Shown here in pieces: positions 11,503 through 22,711 of a DNA stretch of 64,000 nucleotides. Where the stretch lies: assembly GCF_002999335.1 (NCBI RefSeq), contig NW_020312458.1, positions 124,001 to 188,000 of the forward strand, read 5' to 3'. The first letter of the stretch is position 1. The number at the start of each line of letters is the position of its first letter. This DNA comes from Cyclospora cayetanensis (Eukaryota; Apicomplexa; Conoidasida; Eucoccidiorida; Eimeriidae). A program made the position numbers and the translations under genes. The notes below the pieces were generated by a model that saw only the letters and a list, made by a program, of their open reading frames with translations, did no database searches and was not told the DNA's origin.

Positions 11503-13305
11503 GGCCCGTTGAGGGCCAACTAAAGCCTCCAGCCATCAATAGACCCCCCCAAAGAATAGGATCTGGATGTTTGGACGCTAATGGAACTATACTTGAGGCG
11601 CACTGCTAGCGCCCTGGATGATAGCTTCTAGCTGCCCAGTGTAGACCGTCGACGTAAGTGCGACAGGGGGACTCTAGCGTCGGATGAATAAGGAATGAGT
11701 TTCTGACAGTGGATACAAGTCGGTGCTGATGTAGCTTGAAACCGGTGTGGAGGTCGTTTCAGGCCTCTAGGACACTCCTAGGCATGCTGCTGCAACAAAT
11801 CATAGAAGCTGATGTCGCCTGTCTGTATACTTTTGAAGTTGGCCACTATAGGAAGTATAGATACACGTACAGTAGCGGTTAATAGCAATATTCCTTATGG
11901 GGAGCTCCAAGCCAAACAAATTATTGTTAGAAGGCATCTCTATCGGGGCATGGGGACCTCGACAGCTTCTGCGGTGGGAGTTCCAAGTGTATGAGGGCAG
12001 GGATATGAGCCCCCAAAGAACCACGAGTTAAAGCAAGCTCAAATAGTTTAGGGAAAGGGGATCACTGTGTTGCACTGTGGAAATGGGCTCATGGAACAGT
12101 GTGCTCATCTCTAACATGCCTGCGTTCTACGATAGCTAGCCAACACAATCAGGAGACATTGGGGCCACTGTACTCTATCTTCTTCCTTAATACCATAAAG
12201 AGGCCCCTTTTTAGTATAGAATGATATTTGAAACCAGTGCCACCGCTACCTAGTAAAAGAGAGCTTACTTTCCCAGGTATTCTTCCCCTGCAGCACCAAA
12301 TTCCGTGCGATCCAGCACTGCCGAACATCAAATTTAAAGTAACACCCACAATGACAGAACAAGCCACCTACTTTCGTTTTAACCGACCAAAAAGCAGCGT
12401 TTTCTCGTAAGGCACAACGAGTCTTGTTATTTTCCATCGAGTTTTTGGTTTTTGAGGAACTGCACGTGCTGTTTTGGCTTCTCTGTTCAGCGTGCATATA
12501 CGGCGCGCCACTTAAATGTGATATTATTTGTGTTTTTCTTTCTGATGCTGACTCAACCAAGGAGTGGGGTGGACGTTTCTTAATAGAAGGGCAACCTGTG
12601 CTCACTCTAGAGACCAGCATGTTGGCGACTTTCTTGAGCGCGCTGAATGTGCAGATAGAAATTCCCCTACTACGCACCACCGAAGTGGTATTTGGCACAT
12701 ATTTTCTTCATAATCGCGTTTTTTAGTTTACTTAAAAAGCCTTATTATGCCATATGGGCTATAGAAGAAGAGAAACCGATTTTGAGGCTGCCCCGTTGAT
12801 AGGATGCACCAGATTTTGGTTTTCTGAGATGTCTGGTAAACTAGGGTCAAGAGTAACGAACTAGTCAGGATGCGTAATAATCTCGGAAATATTCTGTGAG
12901 AGCTCCTTGGTACCCCATGTATAAGTCATGCGCTGTTAACTAACTGTCCTTTTGTACAGGGACTCGTGCAATAGTGATCTTAAGATCTAGTTGAGCTGGA
13001 GAGGCACCACATTCATCTTAGGATTGGCGTGATTAAAAGAACAGTATGGCCTCAATGACCCCAGGGGATGTGCCAATGGTGGGCAGCTGCTTGTGTTGCC
13101 TGGACATGAATTCAACAAAAACTGCCGTTGCAGTCTTTGTTGAATTAATGCTTAGATAGGTTTCTGCCAAAAGTACAATCAGCTTTAGATCTCTCCAATA
13201 AGTTACTGGTTAGCACTGTGGGAAGTTTTTGCTTTTTACCGCAGCTCGGGTTATTGGTCGCATACAAGCGGACAATGGACCCACTGAGCAAACCAAACGA
13301 CTTAC
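11503..13305. other. no supported gene; weak minus-strand exon candidate near 12.6 kb
   Basis: No domain was recognised. On the minus strand, around 12661-12620, a pyrimidine-rich tract ending in CAG is followed by a short open segment and a GTGAGC donor-like site. It could be an exon of a gene that also uses the candidate at 13306-13530. Phases could not be closed, so nothing is called. Confidence 0.3.
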
Positions 13306-13530
13306 CAGGAAGAAGTACGAGAGGCCCCGAGCGTGAACCAGTATTGGCTCCATCTTCCCCTGTAATTGTCTGTGGGCCCTCGCAATTCATTGCTTCCCTC
13401 AGCACGCTCAGAGCTTTATGGCCTCTAGCTCTACACAACTCCACAATGCTGCTTGGCCAAGAGCTATGTGACTCCTTCCATACTCCACCGCCGCATGCCG
13501 ACACTTGTACAGTCCCGCTTATACTTCTTC
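13306..13530 (-). other. candidate internal exon, unknown product
   Basis: On the minus strand this stretch is open and reads as a composition-normal peptide containing VELCRARGHKALSVLREA. It ends at a strong donor (CTG-GTAAGT, at 13306/13305). The acceptor is uncertain. A second open stretch further upstream (about 13792-13980, ending in TGA at 13792) also looks coding. The two could belong to one spliced minus-strand gene, but I could not join them in phase and recognise no family. Confidence 0.3.
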
Positions 13531-13980
13531 TCAGAACAAATGCAGATGCCGTCACAAATTTTCAGGGGTGCAATCGTTTAAGAAAAGTTACAGCAGTGCT
13601 TTGCCCTGGACCTGGAACAAACTTTGTGCAGATCTCTGTTTCGTATCTCCTTTCGAGGCACAGATGAGCTGCTCGTTATATCCTTGAATACCCCAGCAAG
13701 CAAAAGCATGTCCTGCTTGACTACTTTGGAGCCTTATTTTAAACTTCTCATTTGGTGCGTGTGTCGTACTTGCAACTGATGTACTATTCAGTCATCCAGC
13801 AAGCTCGTACAAGCAGCACTCTTCGCCCATGTCTGTCATTCCCTCCTGATGTAACCCGCTATTCATGTTTTTCTTAGATGGAGAGTATGAAAGCTTGTGC
13901 AGTGCCTCTGCAGGTTGATACCAAAGCTGCTTTACCGCTCTTTTTCTGTCTGGTGTTGCTGGTGGTAAATGAGAGCTGTG

Positions 13981-16346
13981 CCACGCCCACAACATTCACA
14001 CAGTACCACAAACAGCTGCAAGGTAGCAGCGGGAAGACCTGATATACTAGTATCATGATTGATCTCACCGGAAGCACCCCAAAAACCTGCAATCAGCTTA
14101 GTTTCTCCGAAAACCTAATCGATGGGGCAACAGTGTCCCTCATCAGATACCTTAAAGACAGCTACTCCTCTCCCATGGCGTATGTTTCAAGAGTTGCTTA
14201 CTATAAGGTCAGTTAGGTCTTGAGCTTCGCGATTCTCACATTTGGTGAGGTTATTTTCATGAACTATCACCTCAGTTCACAAGATGGTGGTGCCCCGCTA
14301 ACGCATGCATTAGCAAGATACAAACTATGCGGAGCATCAATATCAAACGTGTAATGCAGATAAAGGAGTGCTGTGATTTTACCGCTTTGGAAGCTGCGGC
14401 TATCTGTGAGGCCTTAATTAGAGTATCCGAGGTTAATGGAAAGGAAGACTATGGAGCTGCAGCAGACCATCCCCATCCAGCATGTGCTGCGGGGGTCCGC
14501 CATGACCCCGAGCAGCTAAGCCTATTCGGATCAGCCTTTTCAGAAGAGAAGCCAAGGCTTCTCTTAATGGTACAGCAATAGTGTAAGAAGCCTTACTTTT
14601 GTCACTTAGGGGAAGACCAGCGCCAGCCAGAGCGTTTCATGGAGACCACTAACACCCCTCGTTTTCAATGAACTCCCTGATGTCAGATACTTTCTAGTAT
14701 GAAGGAGACAATTCGGAGCCATTTTAGACCAGTAGATTTTCATTGAGAGTGCCGCTGGCTCGCATTCTTTAAGTTGAGTTTTCTCACAAGATTCTGAAGC
14801 CTCAAGCCCGTAAATGGGATGGAACCCGAAGAGGTCTCGCTCTTCCCCATGTTTGGCTAATTAAAGGCTCCAGTTTTTTCCTTGAAGTGGCACCTAGGAA
14901 GGAAGACATTGCCAGGCCATGGAAGTGTCTTCCTTCCTACTCTGCCGCTGTTGCATGCGTAGTTCCCTGCATTTATTGCATACTCATGTTCACACGTCGT
15001 TGAATAGCTATGATCCTTAACGTGTAGCTAGGCAGCTCCTGGTAAGCTAGAAGTAATTCAAAGATTTCTCTGGGAAGTAAAGTTCTAGCTTCCAGTCGCC
15101 AATTAACGATTTCACTGAGAGGGTTGCTCAGCTGAATCGGAAGACTACTGCGCTAATGCGTAAGTGACTGTGTAAAGGGTCAGCAGTTCCTCAGCCCAAG
15201 CGGTTGAGGAATTATCACACAAGAATCAACCGAGAGTGAGCCTCAAATGTGTTTGAATGGAAATAAATCTGGAGTAACCGTTGAATGCTATAACGGATCT
15301 GGCGAGGCAGTCGTCCATCGAATTTAAATCTCCAGGCCAGCTTGGCTAGTTATTAGGATTGAATGGGCATTTACAGATAAGTCAACACCAGCTGAACAAA
15401 ATTGAGAATAGCGCCTTGTATAGGACTACGATCTTGCCGTCTTAGTGCTACAAGGTGGCCTCAAAAGCTTAGAGTAATAAATATTGCCCTCAGAGTAGCT
15501 TGCGTCTTTAAGAGAATGACGTGATATTATAATTAATCTTTTGCAATGCTGGCCTAGCCTACTACTGTGAGATTATTTGTGTACAGGTGCACGGCTTAAC
15601 TCATTGGGACTTCGCGGGCTACTTTAAAGGTGCCATTAGTTGCACTCCTTTCATTTTTCTTACCTTTTAAAATACATCCATCTTCTACCTTGCTTAATGT
15701 GGGAAGCTCCCGCAATTTAATTTGCGAGGGAGGATCCTGGCTGTAGCTTGGATGCCTTCTTCATAGTGTAAATATTGAGCGCTCCGGTGGTCTCCGTGAG
15801 CTGCTTATGCCAGAAAGCTAACTTATTAGGTAAGGAAAGGATCGAAAGGGAGTTGATGAGGTTGTACATGATGTACAGGGCATATGAGGACAGACATCAA
15901 AAAACTTTTCACGATGCTTTCCTCGCGTGCTTTATGCCCATGCACACGAATAGGCACACCTTAGGGAGCCGCAGCTTGTTCATCGAAGAACACGTAAAGG
16001 TTGCTTACTGTAGTTCAGTGTTCGATTAGGAGGGCAAAAATTGCATGAAGGAAGTACCAGCAGCACAGCAACCACCACGTGTACAGCAAGCAGGGCAACA
16101 TGTAAAAGAGAATACTGGCTCAATTATGATAGTTGTGTTTAAAGCAGCACAAAATGAGAATAATTGAAGAAACTCGGTAAGCTCAGAAGCTTACACGCAA
16201 CGAACAGCAAAGTCGTGCAGACGATGCTTAAAGCGCAGGGCGGTACCTCTTAGCTGAGACACCCATGCCTGAGGCATCTAAAGAGTCCCACACGCCAGAT
16301 GGGATTGCGTAAGACATAGCGCTACTTTCAGAGCACCATGGAAAAA
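13981..16346. other. no supported gene
   Basis: About 2.4 kb in which only short plus-strand frames appear (14327-14581, 15775-16029). The second encodes a charged helical peptide but has no partner exon. I see no domain, repeat array or RNA gene here. Confidence 0.4.
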
Positions 16347-16715
16347 CTACAATTGCCTATGGAGCAGGCAATTGCTCACTAGGATGAGTGCACAGCAGTG
16401 CCGACACCTGGGCGGAAGGTGAATCAAAGAATGCAGGTAAATGAATTTTGCTGGATCCTCAGCAAGTAAGGGAGGGCAAGAGCCAAACAGGAGGTTCAAC
16501 AACATGGAATATTCAGATTCGACACACTCTTGTATGAAAGAGGCACTTCTGCTGAATCCAGCGGTGTATACATGAGCTTGTGTGCACCGGGTCACTAGCG
16601 CTTTCCTGGGGCCAGCGTCTACAACAAATATGTAACGACTCAAGTCCGTTTGTCGGATCATCGGCATCGATACCAACAGCATAAAAGTATCAGTTTCCTG
16701 CTGTATCCTCTTCAT
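16347..16715 (-). other. possible small ORF or exon
   Basis: A 122-codon minus-strand frame with an ATG start and a stop. The first 90 residues have ordinary protein-like composition, and the last 25 are Cys/His/Leu-rich. Another open stretch begins at the ATG at 17139, upstream on the same strand. No domain is recognisable and no splice connection could be confirmed. It may be part of a minus-strand gene, or chance. Confidence 0.2.
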
Positions 16716-17551
16716 CGTTTGGATCTTGATTGAAACTGGCTTAACTACTGAAGCATTTATTCCCCAGTCAAATCTGAAATACCACCTCTACGAAGAATTC
16801 TTAGATCCCCACACCATGGGATTCTGCTACTATACAATGAGCTGCCGCATAATAAAGTGATGCCGGCGGAGTAAGGGTCTATCAAAGCTGGGCTCCAGAC
16901 ACGAGGATACGTCAAGATGGCGAAGACAGAGAAGATTGATACGCTGCCATGTACAGCAGTGGTCGAGAATCTCTGCATGCCAGCGATGTAAGAGACATTT
17001 GCGAGATAGAATGAGGCACTGAAAGAAGATGCAACAGAGAAAAACTTTCAGATGTAACAGAGACAGCCGCAGCAGCTTTGGCAAAAGTCTCTTCCCGTTC
17101 GGTAGCCGCCTGTGTCGGTGCACAGAAACTTCTACACATTTCTAGACGCGATTATCCCAAGAAGTTGAGCCACAAATGAAGACCCCATCCATGCAAACCC
17201 ATGGAATTCCACGCTGCATTGCAGCTTGGGGAGGTGTCCAGATGCAAAGGCGCAGCTGTTATAGTGACCCACAAAACCCGCAACAACGAAGCGCTTTTAT
17301 ATCGATGCGACCAAGCAGGAAGGCGAAAAAACAAACGTCTCCACTGCACATGCTGCAGAGGTAAACAAAGAGATGAGGATAATGGCCTTCGTTTAGTTGG
17401 TGTCGTCCCTGTGCTGGCCGATAGGCACCTTTCCCCGTTAATGTTGATGATCCTAGGGTCTGGCAACTCCAATTGGATGTGGAAGCCTTTAAACTGCCCC
17501 TAGGGGCACCTTGCAGCTGGGAAGACATGAAAGCCGTGCCCCAGGGGACCG

Positions 17552-19206
17552 TCATTCAAGGAACACCCTAATGACTTGTCCGTTGAGGTCTCCACCATCG
17601 AACCTTCTGACCGCTTCCATGGCCTCAGACCTTCTGCTGAAAGAAACTGCCACGCGCCCTGTATGCACACCCGAGCTATTGAGGAGTAAATCACAGCCAG
17701 CCACACCACCAACGCACGAAAAAGCGTCGCTGATTTCCTCCGTTGTCAGGTCCAATGGTACATTTGAGACAATCACCGTAGATCCCTGAATCAAAAAGCA
17801 CCAGCGTACTCACGCACGAGGACATGCAAGTTCCCAAAAAGATGGCATGGAAACGCACGTACAGCAACAGTCGAACATTGCAGCATTTCTCCTAAGATGA
17901 CGTGGGTTTGCGGTGTTCATAGTTTTGGGGGGGGAGGATAGACTGACAGTGGGGCCCGAAGCCACTGGAAGCGGTATCTGCCGGCTGAATGGTGGTGCGA
18001 ATGATCCCGCCAATGTATTCACAGTATTAGACGAGAAAGCATACGGCCCAGAGGCTGTCCACATTGGTGTAGGGGACCCCCACATGCCTCCTCCAACAGT
18101 AGGAGCACTGGTGGGGATGCGGTTGCCCTATGAAACGAATACGAGCATAGCATATCAAAATACGTTGTGATTACTGGAAAGCCTCCAGAGGAGACCGAGG
18201 TGGGCATACTGCATTCGAGCCAGGGGGCACATAAGCTAGTTGAGTACATGGAGCAGTTTTCCAGTGCTAAGACAGATAACAGCAGTTCCGCAGGCGATAG
18301 GGACTATAAGTAGGGGGTGATTTGGCCATCTCTGCACGAAGCAACTGGCGGAATGACGAAAGAAGCCTCACTCTCTCTACGCTGACGGCGTGGCCCCCAA
18401 CCTTGGCATTCTGCATTTCCGCGAGCGCTGTCCTGCAAGCTGCCACGTCAGCGAATTGAATCCAACTGAACGCATATCGAACACATATATTCTGATCTTA
18501 CAAAGCCAAGCTACATGACGGCAGCTCCTTTACGGTGGCCGCAAGCTGGTGCCACATTGAATGAAACACACTGAAATCCGCAATGGCAAGTGCCATGAAC
18601 CATCGACATTGAACCCTTACGCTTCTCCATCTTTTCGGGGCACAACGGCAAGAATCGTGCCACAATATCCAAAGGACCGGCGCAGCATTCCTTCAAGTCG
18701 GGGCCACGGTAAGCCTGCAAGACAAACGACCACTGATAGACGATATGCTCTAACCATCTGCTAACACGTCAAAAAGAGAATAGGCCTTTGCACCTTTGGG
18801 AGGCACAGCATCGAAAGCTGGAAATCTCACCAGTTGGAAGGCCCAAAACCTTTACTGAGTATCCCACCGCCGGTACTGCGAGGGGAAAACACACACAAAT
18901 GCAGTGCGACTGAGCACTGGTGCTTCAGTTAAGGTTATTCATCCTGCTCCTGCTGCTACACGTATATATCGTACCTCCATTGTGGGGATATGGATGTATG
19001 GGCACCCGGCGTGCATATGGAGAAGCAACAGGAGGATTGTTTCTTCGCCGCCTCAAAGGGCCCCCTCCCCCCTGCTGAGAACTATCCTGGTGCTGCTGCT
19101 GCTGCTTCTGCTGCTGCTGCTTCTGCTGCTTGTTGTTCAAAGCGATGATCTCGTCAAGGCTAAGAGAAAGCTTCTCTTTCACCGACTCGCTGTGTCGTTC
19201 AGCCAT
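17552..19206 (-). CDS. ALY/REF-like mRNA export adaptor with two RRM domains
   Basis: The model has six exons read right to left: 19206-18975, 18875-18831, 18714-18621, 18465-18372, 18127-17948 and 17785-17552. All borders are GT-AG and all phases match, giving 292 aa. Residues 13-25 (LSLSLDEIIALNN) match the UAP56-binding motif found at the N-terminus of ALY/REF, Yra1 and UIF proteins, which links mRNA to the helicase UAP56/Sub2 for nuclear export. A CAG-encoded Lys/Gln run and a basic RRRR patch follow. RRM1 (about 84-155) is split over three exons; it has an RNP2-like VKVLGLP strand and an RNP1-like EAWIQFADV strand. A 60-residue Pro/Ser/Thr/Gly linker follows. RRM2 (about 217-292) has VIVSNVPL and GRVAVSFS. 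The protein ends just after the last RRM strand. Classical ALY/REF has one central RRM, so the two-RRM layout is unusual. Nuclear location and export role are inferred from the motif. Confidence 0.8.
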
Positions 19207-22200
19207 TGCCGGCAAGGTTCAAGGCTTGCAATCGAAAAGTTCTGGCGTACAGTAGAACGCTTTGGGCCAGGCTGCACGACGGCTGTTTCAGCCCCTAAGG
19301 CGGAAAACAGTAAATGCCGAAACCAGGTTGCAACAGCGCAGCAGCTGCTAAACCGGGAGCAAAAAGGGGCCGCTGGGGGGCCTCAGTGGCAGCACAGATT
19401 CGATAAGCACGAGAGAGGCGGCGCTTCTGACAACTGTTAGCCGCAAAAGGAAAAGTAAATTAGAGGCGACTTTGGATTTACGGAATAAGATTAGGCCCTA
19501 AGGAAAAGGGTTTAGGTGGCAGGCAGCGTCACCAAGGGGGTGCTGCATGCAGTGCTGGTTTTCCGGAAGCCAGGTGTTGAAGGCTTTACGAGTCCCCATC
19601 TTACTGCTTTCAATTTTCCGGAGCTAAGTCAGATAGTATTACGCCACAGGCTGTAGGTGCTGGTCTCTGTGTCTCAAGCCCTAAACCGTAAGCTTCCACC
19701 CCGCACTTGGGATGTAAACTGTTTCGTTAACAATCGTGTCCAGCGGCTGCCTCAAAACTCCTAAATAACCCGGGAAGAAGGTGATGGTCGATAAATTTAA
19801 TTAATCCTACGTATTAGATCGTTTGTGTATTGCTTGGAGGCACCAGCGATACGGCTGAAACCAGATGGTGTAGCGTAAAAGCGCTGCTTCGTTCACCTCA
19901 GCAGGCGATCTCTAGTTTTCCGTCTAGTTTTCATATGAAAACATGCAACCTGGAAATCGCATTGAATGCTATATATAAAGACTGTGATTTTGCACGCAAA
20001 AAAACGAACTGTCTGCCCGTTGACCCTGAGAGAGTCAAGCTGTTACATTCCGTCGAGGGGCTTTGAAGGAAGATGGCACTTGGCTCCAAGCTCAATGCAA
20101 ACTTGATAGAAAGTTATCGAGAATCTCTCAAAACGATTTTTTCTTACACCTACACCCTTCAGAATTCTAGACATACTGAGGAAGGAATGCCAACGTGCGC
20201 ATTGTACGCCCTCCACGCACCCCGACCGTTACGTTCCATTTAAGGTCGCCGTAGACACCTAGCTCCAGAAGCATTACAAACTTCATTAAACATTATTGAG
20301 CGTTTCTCAGGAGAACTCCCGTCCTCCGCTGCAAGGCTCCCTTCGTGATCCCGACGTAGAGCAGATGCAAATATTGAGCGCCCATAGCGCCAACCTGTAG
20401 GCACTCCGGTTATTCACAGCTAGTTGCACACAGCACCTAGACGCTTGCAGCATCGCGACTTCGTGTGTGGAATTAGCACTAATGTACAAGAAATTGAAAA
20501 TATAAGCACACAAAGCAGATGCCGATTCCTTACTAGTTCTTTGTTAAAAATAAATAATGTAGCAGACAGGGTTCATGTTTGGCTCAGCCTACTGCATGTT
20601 TTGAGCCTAAACATAGTTGAGAGTCCACCTGCATAAATCTTGTCATTTGAAAAAGACAGCACACATAACCGGAAACCTTCCAAGCACCAAAGATGAAAGT
20701 AAGCATTTGTTTCGACATTCTTGTTTCTGGCTCCTGTGGGCCTTAGAAACGGACTATTCCACGTTCTGTATTGGCATGCAGGAATCGCCCCATGGCTTGC
20801 GGAGTCGTTGCCAGACTATTGTGAGTTTGGAATCCCCTTTACTCCGTTGTTTTGCTCTCGCGTAGCAGGAGACTCACACATGGCAGTGCTTCCCCGGCAG
20901 CAACCCATCGCGCTATCACAAAAGTGTTGGGTTGGTGCCTTGTTCTTTGTTGGCTAGCAACCCCTTTTCCCCTCTTTATTTCTCTTTACTGTCTGATGCC
21001 CCCTTCACCTTTTTCACTAGCACTACTTTCGCTTTTTTTTTGCATGCCTGAGGAGCGGCGATGGTGAAGGGGCTTTTCCGCTCTCGTAGATGGACAGGTA
21101 CGGAACACTAGGGAGTCTGTGTTGAAATGTGGAGAATAGCGTAGTCAGCTAAGCTATGATTACACACTTTTTCTACAATAATTTGCCTTGACTGAAGAGT
21201 TAGAAAAGAGTTGACCACTCGGTTTGGCTGCACGTAAATCCTCTTTAGTCCAGAGTACTTTTAGCTCGATACAAAAAGACGCAACGTTGTAAGCATATAC
21301 AGTGGGTGTTATGTGCAAAGAGCTGTAAATACTTGCGTTGCTTAGTGCAGCGAAACCAACTCTAGCCTTCCTTCTCCCCTCATGCCGGGAGCTCAGGGGC
21401 GCGGGCACGGGAAGACGAAACATTTTTGAGAACCACTTAACAATCTTTAGTCAGGGTTTATTTGAGTGTGGAAATTATTGCCTTTTTGCGGGGACCTTAA
21501 GGAAAGCCTCACAAATACAGTCAAAGCCCAATATTTTTTGGTTTTGTATGAAAGCTACCAACCTACCTTCCCATCAGCCCGCAGAGCCTCGGGCTGAAGA
21601 GGAAAAATCCAGCGGGTATTCAAGTGGCTACATCCGCTTTGAGTAGTCTGACCATTCATGCACATTCGTGTCGCATAGAGGTACTTAGTTCAGGAGAACA
21701 CTGTTCCTATATGAGGCCAGTTTCGCTCGACAGGCAACAAATAAGACCAGCTGGAATACACGACCAATATTCATTTCAAAATAAATAGTGGATGAAGTGT
21801 TTTTTAAACTTGCTCAAAGGCTTATACGGATCAAAAGGTTCCTCAAGAGAGCTTGTGCACGACCTTAGGTTACTCATACACTGAGAAACATGTCTGTCCA
21901 AAGCACGGCCACTCCCAGCGCCACCGACCCAGATAGGAGCGACTGTGAACCACTCTCCACTACTCCTATAGCGATTGGCGCTCAGTTCTATGGAGCTAGC
22001 GGGTGCATTCTCCAATGTGTTCTATCTTTTTTGGCCTGACGTGACCTGCTCAACACTGCATAGTACAGGGCTTCACTAAGCCCCCAAAAGACACTGCCGT
22101 GAAGCCCGATACATCGGAGGATTTCGCCCAGTTAGAACTGCGAAGCTGCCTGGTTAAGGCAGCAGGACTCTATTGGCTCAGGTACTGTTTTTGCACTGCC

Positions 22201-22711
22201 TGCTACAGTAAAACAGAATCACCTAGTGATTAGCTGCCTGAATGAGGAACACTGCTGGAATGAGGAATGCGCACTCCCGCACCCGTTGGAACATCGTTGC
22301 TGCGTGGTCCCACTACTGGGAACCACGGTCCCGCAGAGGCATATATACTAGAGGGGAATATCATTACAGGAGCGGCCTACTGCCTTATTCAATCAGTTGT
22401 TGACTTCGAAGATCTGCAGTCACTTTTGAATTTGGTAGGCATACTCCTGATACATCTTGCTGCAAGATGGACTCGGGCTTTCCCTCTCCTGTAAGTTGAA
22501 CTACAGCAACAGCCAACTGCCACAGCGGCATAAGTGATAGTCGTCTATACGTCCGTGCAGCGAAATAGATCCAATCGCGCAGATACACAGAAATATCGGC
22601 AGGGGGATTGCTGTGGTGCAGCAGTAGCAGCAACAGCGGCGGTTGCTGCTACTGCTGTTCCTGTTCAAGTTCGTTTAGTAATGGTACATGCCAGCTGTAT
22701 GATACTGGCCT
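19207..22711. other. intergenic stretch, no supported gene
   Basis: About 3.5 kb without a recognisable domain or long frame. The longest frames (about 100 codons, for example 21338-21646 on plus) lack coding character. The first few hundred bases are probably the promoter side of the ALY/REF-like gene. The part before 22712 is 3' flank of the minus-strand Gln-rich gene. Confidence 0.45.

Noticed and set aside
18511..18720. Alternative frame of an ALY/REF-like exon reading AYRGPDLKECCAG
   Set aside because: Only the other frame (GLPWPRLEGMLRRSFGYCG) joins both neighbours in phase and completes an RRM.
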